From: Streptomyces flavofungini
GTDB taxonomy: Bacteria; Actinomycetota; Actinomycetes; Streptomycetales; Streptomycetaceae
Length of the DNA: 64,000 bases
Direction: 5' to 3'
NCBI RefSeq assembly: GCF_030388665.1
Contig: NZ_CP128846.1
Span: 6,460,501 to 6,524,500, forward strand
Shown here: piece after piece, positions 16,295-24,555 of the stretch
Layout of the letters: each line of letters begins with the position of its first letter
Numbering within the stretch: position 1 is the first letter of the stretch
The notes under the pieces: generated by a model
What the model was told of the DNA's origin: nothing
The model's database searches: none
Seen by the model: the letters and a program-made list of their open reading frames with translations, nothing else
Made by a program: the position numbers and the translations under genes

Positions 16295-16427
16295 GAGTCT
16301 CGACCCTTGTGTCAGCCGGGGTGCCCCGGCGTGTGGATCGGCGCGCAACGCGCTCCGTTCGGACACCTTGGATCGAAGTCTGACTATATGAACCTGGGGT
16401 GTACGGACGGGACTTCGCCCGTGAACT

Positions 16428-16443
16428 ATAGGCACCTATCTAT
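16428..16443. promoter_or_regulatory. ArsR-type box ATAGGC-N4-ATCTAT before the pst operon
   Basis: ATAGGC (16428-16433), ACCT, ATCTAT (16438-16443), continuing into TATAGAT so that a perfect 12-bp palindrome ATCTATATAGAT overlaps at 16438-16449. Same left arm, spacing and right arm as the site at the lone pstS (5608-5623). Confidence 0.6.
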
Positions 16444-16449
16444 ATAGAT

Positions 16450-16825
16450 GAATCCTGATCAATGTGACCTGGGGGCACTCCGAGCTGAGGGGTGAAATCC
16501 AGACACCCAAGAGGCGTCGAAGCGGGGCCTGGCGACGCGGCTCGGCCGGACTTCGCCAACCCGGGACCATGGGTCGAAGGCGGCGCCACAGGCACTCTCA
16601 CTGCAGGGAGATCTCCCCGTCCGGGAGCCTGCCGTCCCGGTACCCGTCGATGAAGTCCGGCGGGATCACGGGCTCCACCACGGCACGGACTGTCCGGAGC
16701 CGGGCGGTTGTCCACCAGCGCTCCGCTGTGCCGGGCGGTGCGGGAACACGTGTTGGCCAGGCGGGGGAGGGCGGCGGCGCGAGGGCGTCGTATTCGGGAG
16801 GCCGCCGCTCCCCACCGGCAGGGAC
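16450..16825. other. Island edge without supported gene
   Basis: Between the pst promoter and the transposase-like remnant there is no frame with a ribosome binding site or recognisable domain. Open frames here are Arg/Pro-rich shadows of high GC. Confidence 0.4.
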
Positions 16826-16906
16826 ACGTCGTATGAGGGTGAGTTGGGCGGTGGCTTCGTGGCGGACGGCGAGAGTGTCGTAACGCGGCAGCTTGCCCAC
16901 AACGCC
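16826..16906 (-). pseudogene. Possible IS5-type transposase C-terminal remnant
   Basis: The minus-strand frame reads GKLPRYDTLAVRHEATAQL, comparable to the C-terminal RYDKLAVRYEATV-type ending common in IS5-like transposases of Streptomyces. About 27 residues are recognisable; the rest is degenerate. With the N-terminal-like scrap at 1202-1426 it suggests old IS activity at both island edges. The assignment is tentative. Confidence 0.4.
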
Positions 16907-17004
16907 GAAAGCGTCGGCCGCTTCCGCCGGGGCCCCGGGGCCCCGCGCCCGGCGAGGAGCGGGCGTCGGGGCGGCGCGGCGGGAAGGGCAGCGTGATGGA
17001 CGCC

Positions 17005-17080
17005 GAACGGGGCGAGTTGGAGACTGTGGCTTGCTGCTCATGCCGCCGTCAAGGACGCCCGGCGGGCCGCCTTCGAGTAG
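17005..17080 (+). pseudogene. Decayed 3' end of a second vapB antitoxin gene
   Basis: About 76 bases align with the 3' end of vapB at 705-780, including an identical block AAGGACGCCCGGCGGGC and the ending CTTCGAGTAG versus CTTCGAGTGA. The 5' part and any vapC are missing. It is a displaced copy of the antitoxin end on the far side of the arsenic/phosphate island. Confidence 0.75.
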
Positions 17081-17128
17081 TCGGCGGCGCGCGCTGTCCA
17101 CTCGACTGCTTGCGCCTGCTGCCCTCAC

Positions 17129-17512
17129 TCAGGACGCGGAGTCGGTGAGGACTGCGAGCCCCGCCAGTAGTCCTATGTAGGCCAGGACCACGAGCAGGCT
17201 GAAGAGGATCAACAGCCAGCCGGTCACGATGCCCAGGAGCGCGGCGCCTCGGTCGACGCCGCCCAGGCGCTTGCCCCGGCGGCGGCCGAGGTGTCCGGCG
17301 GGCACCGCGACAAGACCGGACACGAACACGAAGAACGTGTAGAACCCGCCGTACATCAACCAGAACACCGGTGTCAGGAAGATGCCCGCGATCAGGCCGA
17401 CACCCAGGATGGCAGCCCAGATACTCACCCGTGCCGGTGTGTTCCGAGGAGCAGCACTGGCCGCACCTATGCCGTGAGCACCTTCAGTCACTTCTACCTC
17501 TCCCTGTTTCAT
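17129..17512 (-). CDS. Small DUF4190-like membrane protein
   Basis: 127 residues with two or three hydrophobic segments: SIWAAILGVGLIAGIFL, FWLMYGGFYTFFVFVSGLVAVPAG, and LLGIVTGWLLILFSLLVVLAYIGLL near the end, joined by a basic loop (GHLGRRRGKRLGGVDRG). This resembles Streptomyces DUF4190 proteins. Function is unknown. The start at 17512 follows a weak Shine-Dalgarno. It is the first intact gene outside the island. Confidence 0.65.
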   Translation of the reverse strand: MKQGEVEVTEGAHGIGAASAAPRNTPARVSIWAAILGVGLIAGIFLTPVFWLMYGGFYTFFVFVSGLVAVPAGHLGRRRGKRLGGVDRGAALLGIVTGWLLILFSLLVVLAYIGLLAGLAVLTDSAS

Positions 17513-17620
17513 ATCAGCGGGCCACTCTACGAGAGGGACCTCTCACCACCGGCTCAGCGGCCTGCTCGCCGTCACTGCCTCGCTGACCCGACGGTTGATC
17601 TCGGCCCGGTTGTCGGGCAC

Positions 17621-18970
17621 TCATGCCGCGCTGCCGGGGGTCTGCTGGTAGATGTCGGGGATGCCGTCGCCGTCCTGGTCGAGGTTCTCGGCCTCGTACA
17701 GCCTGCGGTAGATCCGGTCACGCCGTTTCAGGAGCACCGCGGCCAGGGCGGCGGCCGTCAGGGAGCCGGTCAGCACCGCGGCCTTGACGTGCTCGACGTC
17801 GGCGGGTGCGGGGAAGGCCAGTTCCCCGATCAGCAGGGAGACGGTGAACCCGATGCCGGCCAGGACGGCGAGGGCGAAGACGTCGGCCCAGGCCAGGTTC
17901 GGGTTGAGCCGGGCGCGGGTGAACCGCGCGGCCAGGTACGTCCCGGCGAAGATGCCGACCGTTTTGCCCAGGACCAGGCCGAGCGTCACGCCGAGCGGTT
18001 CGGGCCGGGTGAAGACCTCGCCGAGTACGGGCAGGGAGATGCTGACTCCGGCGGAGAACAGGGCGAACAGCGGGACGGCGATCCCGGCGGACACGGGCCG
18101 CATCAGGTTCTCGGTGCGCTCGGCGGGTGAGGCGGTCTCGGCGGTCCGGCTCGCGGTGGCGGGGTCGCGGGTGGTGCGGAGGAGCAGGCCCATCGCGACG
18201 CCGGCGACGGTGGCGTGGACGCCGCCGTTGTACATCAGCGCCCAGATCACGATGCCCAGCGGCACGTACCACCACCAGCCGCGCACCCGGAGCCGCTGGA
18301 GCAGGTAGAACACGACGAGCCCGGCAACCGCCCCACCGAGGGCGAGGAGGTTCAGGTCGGCGGTGAAGAAGACCGCGATGACCAGGATCGCGCCGAGGTC
18401 GTCGACGACGGCCAGGGTCAGCAGGAAGGCCCGCAGGGCCGAGGGGAGGTGGGTGCTCAGGACCGCCAGGACGGCCAGGGCGAAGGCGATGTCGGTGGCC
18501 ATCGGCACCGCCCACCCTTTCAGGGAGCCGCCGCCGGCCGCGGCGGTGGCGGCGTAGAGCGCGGCGGGTACCGCCATCCCGCACACGGCTGCGACCACCG
18601 GCAGTGCGGCGGCGGCCGGGGTGCGCAGCTCGCCGACCACCAGTTCGCGTTTCAGCTCGATCCCGGCGACCAGGAAGAAGACGGTGAGCAGACCGTCGGA
18701 GGTCCAGTGCCCCACCGACAGGTCCAGTCCCAGCGTGGGTATCCCGAAGTGCAGGTCGCGCACGGTGTCGTAGGCGGCGGACCAGGGGGAGTTCGCCCAG
18801 GCCAGCGCCAGGACGGTGGCGGCCAGCAGGACGAGACCGCCGACGGTTTCGGTGCGCAGGGCCCGGGAGACCGCACTGCGTTCGGGCCAGGGCAGCAGGC
18901 CCAGGAAGACGGAACGGTCACGAGGGGCGGCGCACATGGCAAGCCTCCCGGCGATCGGGGAAACGGACAT
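17621..18970 (-). CDS. nhaA: Na+/H+ antiporter NhaA with calcium-loop-like tail
   Basis: 449-residue inner-membrane antiporter. FFLVAGIELKRELVVGEL, MATDIAFALAVLAVL and LTLAVVDDLGAILVIAVFF carry the Asp residues for ion binding; NGGVHATVAGVAMGLL and GIGFTVSLLIGELAF are NhaA signatures. It has about 12 helices. After the last helix comes a hydrophilic tail with LDQDGDGIPDIYQ, a DxDxDG-type calcium-loop motif not part of the usual NhaA fold. The start at 18970 may be replaced by the ATG at 18937 (MCAAPRDR). It stands alone. Confidence 0.95.
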   Translation of the reverse strand: MSVSPIAGRLAMCAAPRDRSVFLGLLPWPERSAVSRALRTETVGGLVLLAATVLALAWANSPWSAAYDTVRDLHFGIPTLGLDLSVGHWTSDGLLTVFFLVAGIELKRELVVGELRTPAAAALPVVAAVCGMAVPAALYAATAAAGGGSLKGWAVPMATDIAFALAVLAVLSTHLPSALRAFLLTLAVVDDLGAILVIAVFFTADLNLLALGGAVAGLVVFYLLQRLRVRGWWWYVPLGIVIWALMYNGGVHATVAGVAMGLLLRTTRDPATASRTAETASPAERTENLMRPVSAGIAVPLFALFSAGVSISLPVLGEVFTRPEPLGVTLGLVLGKTVGIFAGTYLAARFTRARLNPNLAWADVFALAVLAGIGFTVSLLIGELAFPAPADVEHVKAAVLTGSLTAAALAAVLLKRRDRIYRRLYEAENLDQDGDGIPDIYQQTPGSAA

Positions 18971-19225
18971 AGCTGTCCCTGCCCGCCGACCAGACTTCCC
19001 GGCACACCCCGCTCGTCTTGACGCGTTCTTTACACTTTATCGGGGCCCGGCTCCAGGCGCCTTTGCCAGGCCCGCACGCCCCGCTGCCCGGCCGGCCGTT
19101 CAACGACCTGTGGAAGAAAGACCACCGGAGGCGGCGGGTGAGGTCTCAGGGCGGCCTCGGCACAGGCAGGGGGCCGACGCCGGGGAGGGCACTCGCGTAC
19201 GTCGCCCCTCACGCCCCTGGGACGG

Positions 19226-19600
19226 CTATGAAGTGTGTATGTGCGCGCACTTTGTGGCGTTCGCGGGGAAGGCCACGTCGGTCTCCTCCTCCATGGCGGT
19301 GAAGAAGTGGCGGCCGTCGGAGGTCTGTCGGGTGGTGGACCAGGCATAGTGCGCGCGTCGTTCCTGGGCCAGCGCGTGGTGCAGCGCCTCGCGGGCGATG
19401 CCCTGGTCCTGCCAGTGGACGGCGACGGCGATGTTGCGGATGAGGCCCCGTCGGCAGGTATGGCAGATCTGGAAGTCGAGCCGGCCGACTGGGCGGTCGT
19501 GGGGGTCCAGAGCGGTCAGGGTCTGGCGCCCCGCGGCGGACTCCCTGTCCGGTGCGATGCGGGCGAAACGGACCGTGGGGAGCCGCGCCGGGCCGCTCAT
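19226..19600 (-). CDS. GNAT-like acetyltransferase, small
   Basis: 124-residue protein with GNAT-like pattern: RPVGRLDFQICHTC, then IRNIAVAVHWQDQGIAREALHHALA as the acetyl-CoA loop and helix (Q-x-x-G-I/R-A). A CHTC pair is present. The ATG overlaps the stop of the membrane acyltransferase upstream (ATGA), so the two are co-translated. The acceptor is unknown. The assignment rests on a short motif. Confidence 0.6.
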   Translation of the reverse strand: MSGPARLPTVRFARIAPDRESAAGRQTLTALDPHDRPVGRLDFQICHTCRRGLIRNIAVAVHWQDQGIAREALHHALAQERRAHYAWSTTRQTSDGRHFFTAMEEETDVAFPANATKCAHIHTS

Positions 19601-20790
19601 GACGTAATCCCTGCTCGCTCCGTTCGCTCCGTTCGCTCCGTTCGCTCCGGGCTTCCTGTTCTTCTCGTTCTTCTCGGGCCGCCCGCGTGCCTGCCGCCTC
19701 TGGACTGCCGACTGTCCTTGAAAGCCCATTCCATCTTCGGTTCCATCGCGAAACGGAAGAGGCGTTGGACGGGCGGGGTGCACAGCAGGGTGACGACCGT
19801 GATGGCGACAAGGGTCACCGTGATCTCGCCGAGGGGCTGGTGGATCCAGTCGTGCTCGTACCAGTCCCAGAAGCGAGAGCCCTTGGCGAGGAAGCCGTGC
19901 AGGAGGTAGCCGTACAGGGTGCCCGCGCCCAGGGCGGTGAACCACAGCCTGCGTCCCGGGACCCAGGCGAAGAAGCAGGCCACCAGGACCAGGGAGCAGC
20001 CGAACATCGCCAGGGTCATGACCGGGCCGGTCCAGCCGGGGGCGGCCAGTTCCTGGGCGCTGTCGCGGCGGTAGAACCAGGCCGCGTTCATGTGCGGGGC
20101 CGCCCAGTACGCGAAGGCGAGGGCCAGGGCCGCGATGGGCAGGGCCAGGAGGCGGGCCTCGCGGCGGCGCACGATGCGGAAGTGCTCCGGCTTCAGGCAC
20201 AGGCCGAGGACGAAGAAGGGCAGGAACTGCAGGACGCGCTGGAGGTCGAGGTCGTCGCCGATGTCGGGGGACGTGGAAGCCAGCGCGGCGATGGCGAGCG
20301 CGATGGGCAGTGGCCAGCGCAGGACCTTCCACAGCGGGGTGGTCAGGCGCCAGATGAACAGGGCTGCCAGGAACCAGGTGAGGTACCAGGGGTCGAGGAG
20401 ACTGACGGGGTACGTCGGGTCGTCGTCGGCCCATCGTTTGAACAGGGTGTAGGCGACTTCGAAGAGGACGTAGGGCACGGCGATGCCGGTGACCAGCCGT
20501 CGCAGTCGTCCGGGGCCGGCGTCGAAGCTCTTGGAGAAGTAGCCGGAGATGATGATGAAAGCCGGCATGTGGAAGGTGTACACGGCGACGTACAGGGCGG
20601 CCGCGGCCCGGCTGTCGTCGCGCAGTGGCTCCCAGGCGTGCCCCATCGCGACCAGGACGATGGCCAGGTACTTGGCGTTGTCGAAGAAGGAGTCCCGCTT
20701 CGGCGGGGCCGGTCGGACCGGTTGGGGCTCTGGTGCGTGCCGGTCCGGCGTGCGTGCCTCGACGCGGGACAGGCGCAGTGTGTCAGTCAC
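19597..20790 (-). CDS. Membrane acyltransferase family 3
   Basis: 397-residue membrane protein of the acyltransferase-3 type. FFDNAKYLAIVLVAMGHAWEPL carries the conserved N-terminal His, followed by about ten helices including YTFHMPAFIIISGYF and LWFTALGAGTLYGYLLHGFLAKG. Such proteins O-acylate cell-surface sugars or secondary metabolites at the membrane. The C-terminal 40 residues are charged and contain a TER repeat produced by a 9-bp DNA repeat. Its stop overlaps the GNAT-like gene. Confidence 0.85.
   Translation of the reverse strand: MTDTLRLSRVEARTPDRHAPEPQPVRPAPPKRDSFFDNAKYLAIVLVAMGHAWEPLRDDSRAAAALYVAVYTFHMPAFIIISGYFSKSFDAGPGRLRRLVTGIAVPYVLFEVAYTLFKRWADDDPTYPVSLLDPWYLTWFLAALFIWRLTTPLWKVLRWPLPIALAIAALASTSPDIGDDLDLQRVLQFLPFFVLGLCLKPEHFRIVRRREARLLALPIAALALAFAYWAAPHMNAAWFYRRDSAQELAAPGWTGPVMTLAMFGCSLVLVACFFAWVPGRRLWFTALGAGTLYGYLLHGFLAKGSRFWDWYEHDWIHQPLGEITVTLVAITVVTLLCTPPVQRLFRFAMEPKMEWAFKDSRQSRGGRHAGGPRRTRRTGSPERTERTERTERAGITS
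19616..19650. repeat. 9-bp tandem repeat CGCTCCGTT
   Basis: Three complete copies plus a partial one of CGCTCCGTT. On the minus strand it codes for ERTERTER in the tail of the acyltransferase. Such a repeat can change copy number without shifting frame. Confidence 0.85.
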
Positions 20791-20849
20791 CGGCCCTCCT
20801 GAAGGAACCCAGGACCCGGTTCTCGCGTCTTAGCTGATTTGTGGGTGTG

Positions 20850-20881
20850 GGGAGGGTGCTGGACATTCCCAGCACCCTCCC
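20850..20881 (-). terminator. Strong hairpin terminator
   Basis: A 13-bp perfect stem (GGGAGGGTGCTGG with CCAGCACCCTCCC) with loop acattc, between the end of the CBS-protein operon (20927) and the acyltransferase start. It probably ends minus-strand transcription of the CNNM-type pair. Confidence 0.8.
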
Positions 20882-20926
20882 ACTCCCCTTACGGCGCGTT
20901 CAACCCTCGTGCGTGTGACCCGCCGC

Positions 20927-21955
20927 TCACATGTTGGCCAGGGCGGGGTCCGGGCCGACGAGTTCGGACAGGACGTCCTCCATCGTGACGAAGCCGATGA
21001 CGGTGCGCTTGTCGCCGGTGACGGCGGCCAGGTGGCTGTCCATGGCCCGCAGCGCGGTGAGGGTGTCGTCGAGCGGGGTGTCGATGCTCACCCGGGTGAG
21101 CGGATGCAGCGCCGTGCGCGGGAAGGGCTTGTCCCGCTCGGTGACGCCGAGGGTGTCCTTGATGTGCAGGTAGCCGAGCAGGGCCCCGCCCTTGCCGGTG
21201 ACCGGGAAGCGGGAGAAGCCGGCCTGCGCTGCCACCTGCTGGAGGCGGGCCGGGGTGACGGTGTCGTCGACGGTGCGCATGCGCGCGGCCGGGACGAGGA
21301 TCTCGCCGACCGGGCGCGTGCCGAGCTCCAGGGCGTCCCGCAGCCGTTCACCGTCGGCCGCCGACAAGAGGCCGGCCTGGCTGGAGTCCATCACCATGCG
21401 GGCCAGTTGGTCGTCGGTGAAGACGGCCTCGACCTCGTCCTTCGGCTCGACCTTCAGCAGCTTCAGCAGGGTGTTGGCGAAGGCGTTGATGCCGAAGACC
21501 ACCGGCCTGAGCGCCCGGGTGAGGGCGACCAGGGGCGGCCCGAGGACCAGCGCGGTCGGTACGGGGGCGGCCAGCGCGATGTTCTTGGGGACCATCTCAC
21601 CGATCAGCATGTGCAGATACGTGGCCACGGTGAGCGCGATGGCGAAGGCGATCGGGTGCACCAGGGCACCGGGGACGTGGGTGGCCTCGAAAGCGGGCTC
21701 CAGCAGATGGGCGATGGCCGGTTCCGCGACCGCGCCGAGCACCAGCGAGGAGACGGTGATGCCGAGCTGGGCGGTGGCCATCGCCGCGGAGATGTGCTCG
21801 ATGCCCCACAGAGTGCTCCGGGCGCGGCGGTTTCCCGCCTGGGCCCGGGGCTCGATCTGGCTGCGGCGCACCGAGATCAGGGCGAACTCCGCGCCGACGA
21901 AGAAGGCGTTGGTCAGCAGCGTCAGAGCGCCGATGAGGAGCTGGATCGTGGTCAT
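20927..21955 (-). CDS. CNNM-type transmembrane protein with CBS pair (short form)
   Basis: 342-residue membrane protein. The N-terminal DUF21/CNNM domain (about 1-190) has helices around NAFFVGAEFALISVRRSQIEP and GEMVPKNIALAAPV, the conserved E-x-x-PK motif of the ion path. Two CBS motifs follow (ILVPAARMRTVDDTV and LHIKDTLGV ... VIGFVTMEDVLSELVG). The C-terminal CorC_HlyC domain is absent. Relatives are implicated in Mg or Co handling. It is second in a two-gene operon, overlapping its partner by ATGA, and is followed by a strong terminator. Confidence 0.9.
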   Translation of the reverse strand: MTTIQLLIGALTLLTNAFFVGAEFALISVRRSQIEPRAQAGNRRARSTLWGIEHISAAMATAQLGITVSSLVLGAVAEPAIAHLLEPAFEATHVPGALVHPIAFAIALTVATYLHMLIGEMVPKNIALAAPVPTALVLGPPLVALTRALRPVVFGINAFANTLLKLLKVEPKDEVEAVFTDDQLARMVMDSSQAGLLSAADGERLRDALELGTRPVGEILVPAARMRTVDDTVTPARLQQVAAQAGFSRFPVTGKGGALLGYLHIKDTLGVTERDKPFPRTALHPLTRVSIDTPLDDTLTALRAMDSHLAAVTGDKRTVIGFVTMEDVLSELVGPDPALANM

Positions 21956-23286
21956 CGGGCCTCCTCCAAGGCTGTATCGCCCTGGCGGACGGGCGCGGTG
22001 ATGCGGACGCGGTCGGCACGGTGGTGCTCGACCGCCTCGACGGCCAGGCTCCAGCTGTCGAGGTCGACGGTGTCGCCGACGGCCGGGATGCGGGCCAGGC
22101 GGGTGGCGATGAGTCCGGCCACTGTCTCGTACGGGCCTTCCGGTGCCGCCAGCCCTATTGCTCCGAGCTGGTCGACGCGGACGCCGCCGTCCGCCTCCCA
22201 CACGGCACGGCCGTCCTGGCCGGGTGCGGCGGGCACGAGGTCGGGAACCTCGACGGGGTCGTGCTCGTCGCGGACCTCGCCGACGACTTCCTCCACGATG
22301 TCCTCCACCGTGGCCACGCCCGCCGTGCCACCGTACTCATCGATGACGACCGCCATCGTGCGGGCGGCGCGCAGCCGCTCCAGGAGTCGGTCGGCGGGCA
22401 GGCTGTCAGGCACGAGCAGCGGTTCGCTGGTCAGGTCGGTGACCGGGGTGAGCTGCTGCTTGTCCGGGTCCAGGGCGAGGATGTCGCGGATGTGGACGGT
22501 GCCGATGACCTCGTCCAGGGTGTCGCGGTAGACCGGGAAGCGGGACAGGCCCGTGGCGTGGGTGAGGTTCGCCGCGTCCGCCGCTGTGGCGTGCGCCTCC
22601 AGTGCCCGTACGTCGACGCGCGGGGTCATCACGTTCTCGGCGGTCAGCTCGCTCAGGTGCAGGGTGCGGACGAACAGTTCCGCGGAGTCGGCCTCCAGGG
22701 CCCCCTCGGCGGCCGAGTGCCGGGCGAGGGCCACCAGTTCGTCCGGTGTGCGGGCGAAAGCAAGCTCCTCGGCGGGCTCCAGGCCGAAGCGCCGCACGAA
22801 GCGGTTGGCGGTGTTGTTCAGATGGTGGATGAACGGGCCGAAAGCGGCGGTGAAGCCGCGCTGTGGAGTGGCCACCACCTTGGCGACGGCCAGCGGGCGC
22901 GAGATCGCCCAGTTCTTCGGCACCAATTCGCCGACGACCATCAGGATCACGGTGGAGACCGTGACGCCCAGGACGGTGGCCGCAGGCGAGGCCGCGACAC
23001 CGAGGCCGGCCGCTTCGAGCGGCCCGCGCAGCAGCGCCGCCAGTGACGGCTCGGCGAGCATGCCGATCACCAGCGAGGTGACCGTGATGCCGAGCTGGGC
23101 GCCGGAGAGCTGGAATGTCAGGCGGCGTACCGCCCGCAGCGCGCTGTGCGCGCCCCGCTCGCCGGCCTCGGCGGCGCGCTCCAGGTCACCGCGCTCGACA
23201 GTGGTCAGCGAGAACTCGGCGGCGACGAAGACGGCGCAGGCCAGAGTGAGCAGCAGGGCCAGGAGCAGCAGCAGGACCTCGGTCAC
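21952..23286 (-). CDS. CNNM/CorC-type transporter with DUF21, CBS pair and CorC_HlyC domains
   Basis: 444-residue full-length hemolysin-C-like membrane protein. AEFSLTTVERGDLER opens the DUF21 domain and VGELVPKNWAISRP is the membrane PK motif. CBS pair: NVMTPRVDVRALE ... GLSRFPVYRDTLDEVIGTVH and MAVVIDEYGGTAGVATVEDIVEEVVGEV. The CorC_HlyC domain (GPYETVAGLIATRLARIPAVGD) closes the protein. It is probably a Mg or divalent-cation transporter or sensor, working with the shorter downstream paralog. A TTCTACA/TGTA repeat lies about 145 bases upstream. Confidence 0.92.
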   Translation of the reverse strand: MTEVLLLLLALLLTLACAVFVAAEFSLTTVERGDLERAAEAGERGAHSALRAVRRLTFQLSGAQLGITVTSLVIGMLAEPSLAALLRGPLEAAGLGVAASPAATVLGVTVSTVILMVVGELVPKNWAISRPLAVAKVVATPQRGFTAAFGPFIHHLNNTANRFVRRFGLEPAEELAFARTPDELVALARHSAAEGALEADSAELFVRTLHLSELTAENVMTPRVDVRALEAHATAADAANLTHATGLSRFPVYRDTLDEVIGTVHIRDILALDPDKQQLTPVTDLTSEPLLVPDSLPADRLLERLRAARTMAVVIDEYGGTAGVATVEDIVEEVVGEVRDEHDPVEVPDLVPAAPGQDGRAVWEADGGVRVDQLGAIGLAAPEGPYETVAGLIATRLARIPAVGDTVDLDSWSLAVEAVEHHRADRVRITAPVRQGDTALEEAR

Positions 23287-23430
23287 CGTGCCACCCCCGT
23301 TCCCTCAACCTGTGGCTGCGGGCAGGCAATGGCACGGCTGGTACTGGGAGGCTCACCCATCGTGGGTCCGTGGCTCCTTCTGATGTCTCGTACGTCATTC
23401 AAGATCAGCGGGCACCGGCGAGGCGCCCGC

Positions 23431-23448
23431 TTCTACACCCACTGTAAA
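23431..23448. promoter_or_regulatory. TTCTACA-N5-TGTAAA imperfect inverted repeat
   Basis: TACA and TGTA arms, extended to TTCTACA on the left, upstream of the CNNM operon. It resembles sites at 23864-23885 and 26222-26237. Confidence 0.4.
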
Positions 23449-23863
23449 GGAATGGCAAACCCGCGCGACAGAGGCCATGGCCTCCGTCACGCGTCGCGGT
23501 CGTGCGGCAACCGAGTGGTGATGGTCGGCAGCACCTCGGCGTCCGCGGTCACGAGCGCGAGCGGGGGTCGGGTGGCGAGGGGGTCGGCGGTGATCACCGC
23601 GGTCGCGGCCCCGGCCGAATGTCGCCGGCCTCAAGGTCGGGCCCGGGGCGTCCGCGACTGTGAGCGGTCCGGCAGCCTCGGAGCCGGCGTGTTTCCCGCC
23701 CCGGTGTGGGGGCACCTCCGGCGGCGCGATCGAGCAGCGGCGGTCGGCGGCGGGGTCAGGGGTCGCGCGGAGCACCGGGGATCGTACGAGCATGGCGACG
23801 GGTACGGGCACGACTTCCACGGGCAGGGCCATGGGCGCGGGTCCGTCGGGCACGCTCCTGCTA

Positions 23864-23885
23864 ACTTCTACTTTGCTGTAGAAGT
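23864..23885. promoter_or_regulatory. Perfect inverted repeat before terB
   Basis: ACTTCTAC (23864-23871), TTTGCT, GTAGAAGT (23878-23885): an 8-bp perfect inverted repeat, 69 bases before the terB start. It is the strongest member of the three-site set in this region. Confidence 0.65.
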
Positions 23886-23954
23886 CGAGTGTCGCCCGGA
23901 CCGTGCCTCTGCGGCCCGGGCAACGCTCCTCACCACGTCAGGAGTTGAGCGGGC

Positions 23955-24410
23955 ATGGCCCTGTGGGACCGGCTCAAGGAATCCGCGTCGCAGATGCAGA
24001 CGCAGCTCATGGCCAAGAAGAACGACCTGAAGAGCGGCGCCTTCCGGGACGCCAGCATGGCGATGTGCGCCCTGGTCGCGGCCGCCGACGGCTCGGTGGA
24101 CCCCTCCGAGCGCCAGCGCGTCACCGAACTCATCCTCACCAACGAGGTGCTGCGCAACTTCCCCTCCGAGGACCTCCAGCGCCGGTTCGAGGCGAACCTC
24201 GACCAGCTGGCCGCCGACTTCCAGCTCGGCAAGGTCAGCGTGCTCCAGGAGATCGCCAAGGCCAAGAAGAAGCCCGCCGAGGCCCGCGCGGTCATCCAGA
24301 TCGGCATCGTCATCGGTGGTGCCGACGGCGACTTCGACAAGGACGAGCAGGCCGTCGTGCGCGAGGCGTGCTACACGCTCGACCTGCCGCCGCACGAGTT
24401 CGACCTCTGA
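23955..24410 (+). CDS. terB: TerB-family tellurite-resistance protein
   Basis: 151-residue soluble helical protein matching TerB: SAFRDASMAMCALVAAADGS-like and GIVIGGADGDFDKDEQAVVREAC segments supply the two acidic AADG/GADGDFD loops that form the metal-linked site of TerB. Length fits the family. A CAGGAG lies about 11 bases before the ATG. TerB proteins act with TerC and TerD at the membrane in stress and phage defence systems. Here the only partner is the damaged terD that follows; no TerC or TerE is in the window. Confidence 0.9.
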   Translation: MALWDRLKESASQMQTQLMAKKNDLKSGAFRDASMAMCALVAAADGSVDPSERQRVTELILTNEVLRNFPSEDLQRRFEANLDQLAADFQLGKVSVLQEIAKAKKKPAEARAVIQIGIVIGGADGDFDKDEQAVVREACYTLDLPPHEFDL

Positions 24411-24555
24411 GGGGCACTCGCCCGGCCGCCGTGGCCGTGGGGCCGCGGCGTGCCCCCTTCCCGTTCCGGACCCGCGTCGGGCAGGGGAGGGGGCGGCGGT
24501 CGGCACACGCCGCCGCCCTCGGCGTCTCGGAGACCCGGGGCATCGACTGGATCGA

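Larger units (their letters stand above)
23287..23954. other. Divergent intergenic region with two candidate operators
   Basis: 668 bases between the CNNM operon and terB, without a supported gene. It contains TTCTACA...TGTAAA at 23431-23448 on the CNNM side and ACTTCTAC...GTAGAAGT at 23864-... on the terB side. The remainder is GC-rich and featureless by eye. Confidence 0.5.

Noticed and set aside
16295..16435. Longer pstS start upstream at 16435
   Set aside because: It would put a non-hydrophobic 47-residue leader before the signal peptide; GTG 16294 has a Shine-Dalgarno and gives a standard lipoprotein signal.
20909..22531. 540-residue plus-strand open frame
   Set aside because: Antisense shadow of the two CNNM-type genes; composition is Arg/Gly/Asp-rich with no domain, and the minus strand is clearly coding.
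23660..23881. Small plus-strand frame before terB
   Set aside because: No Shine-Dalgarno or conserved features, and it ends inside the operator repeat.
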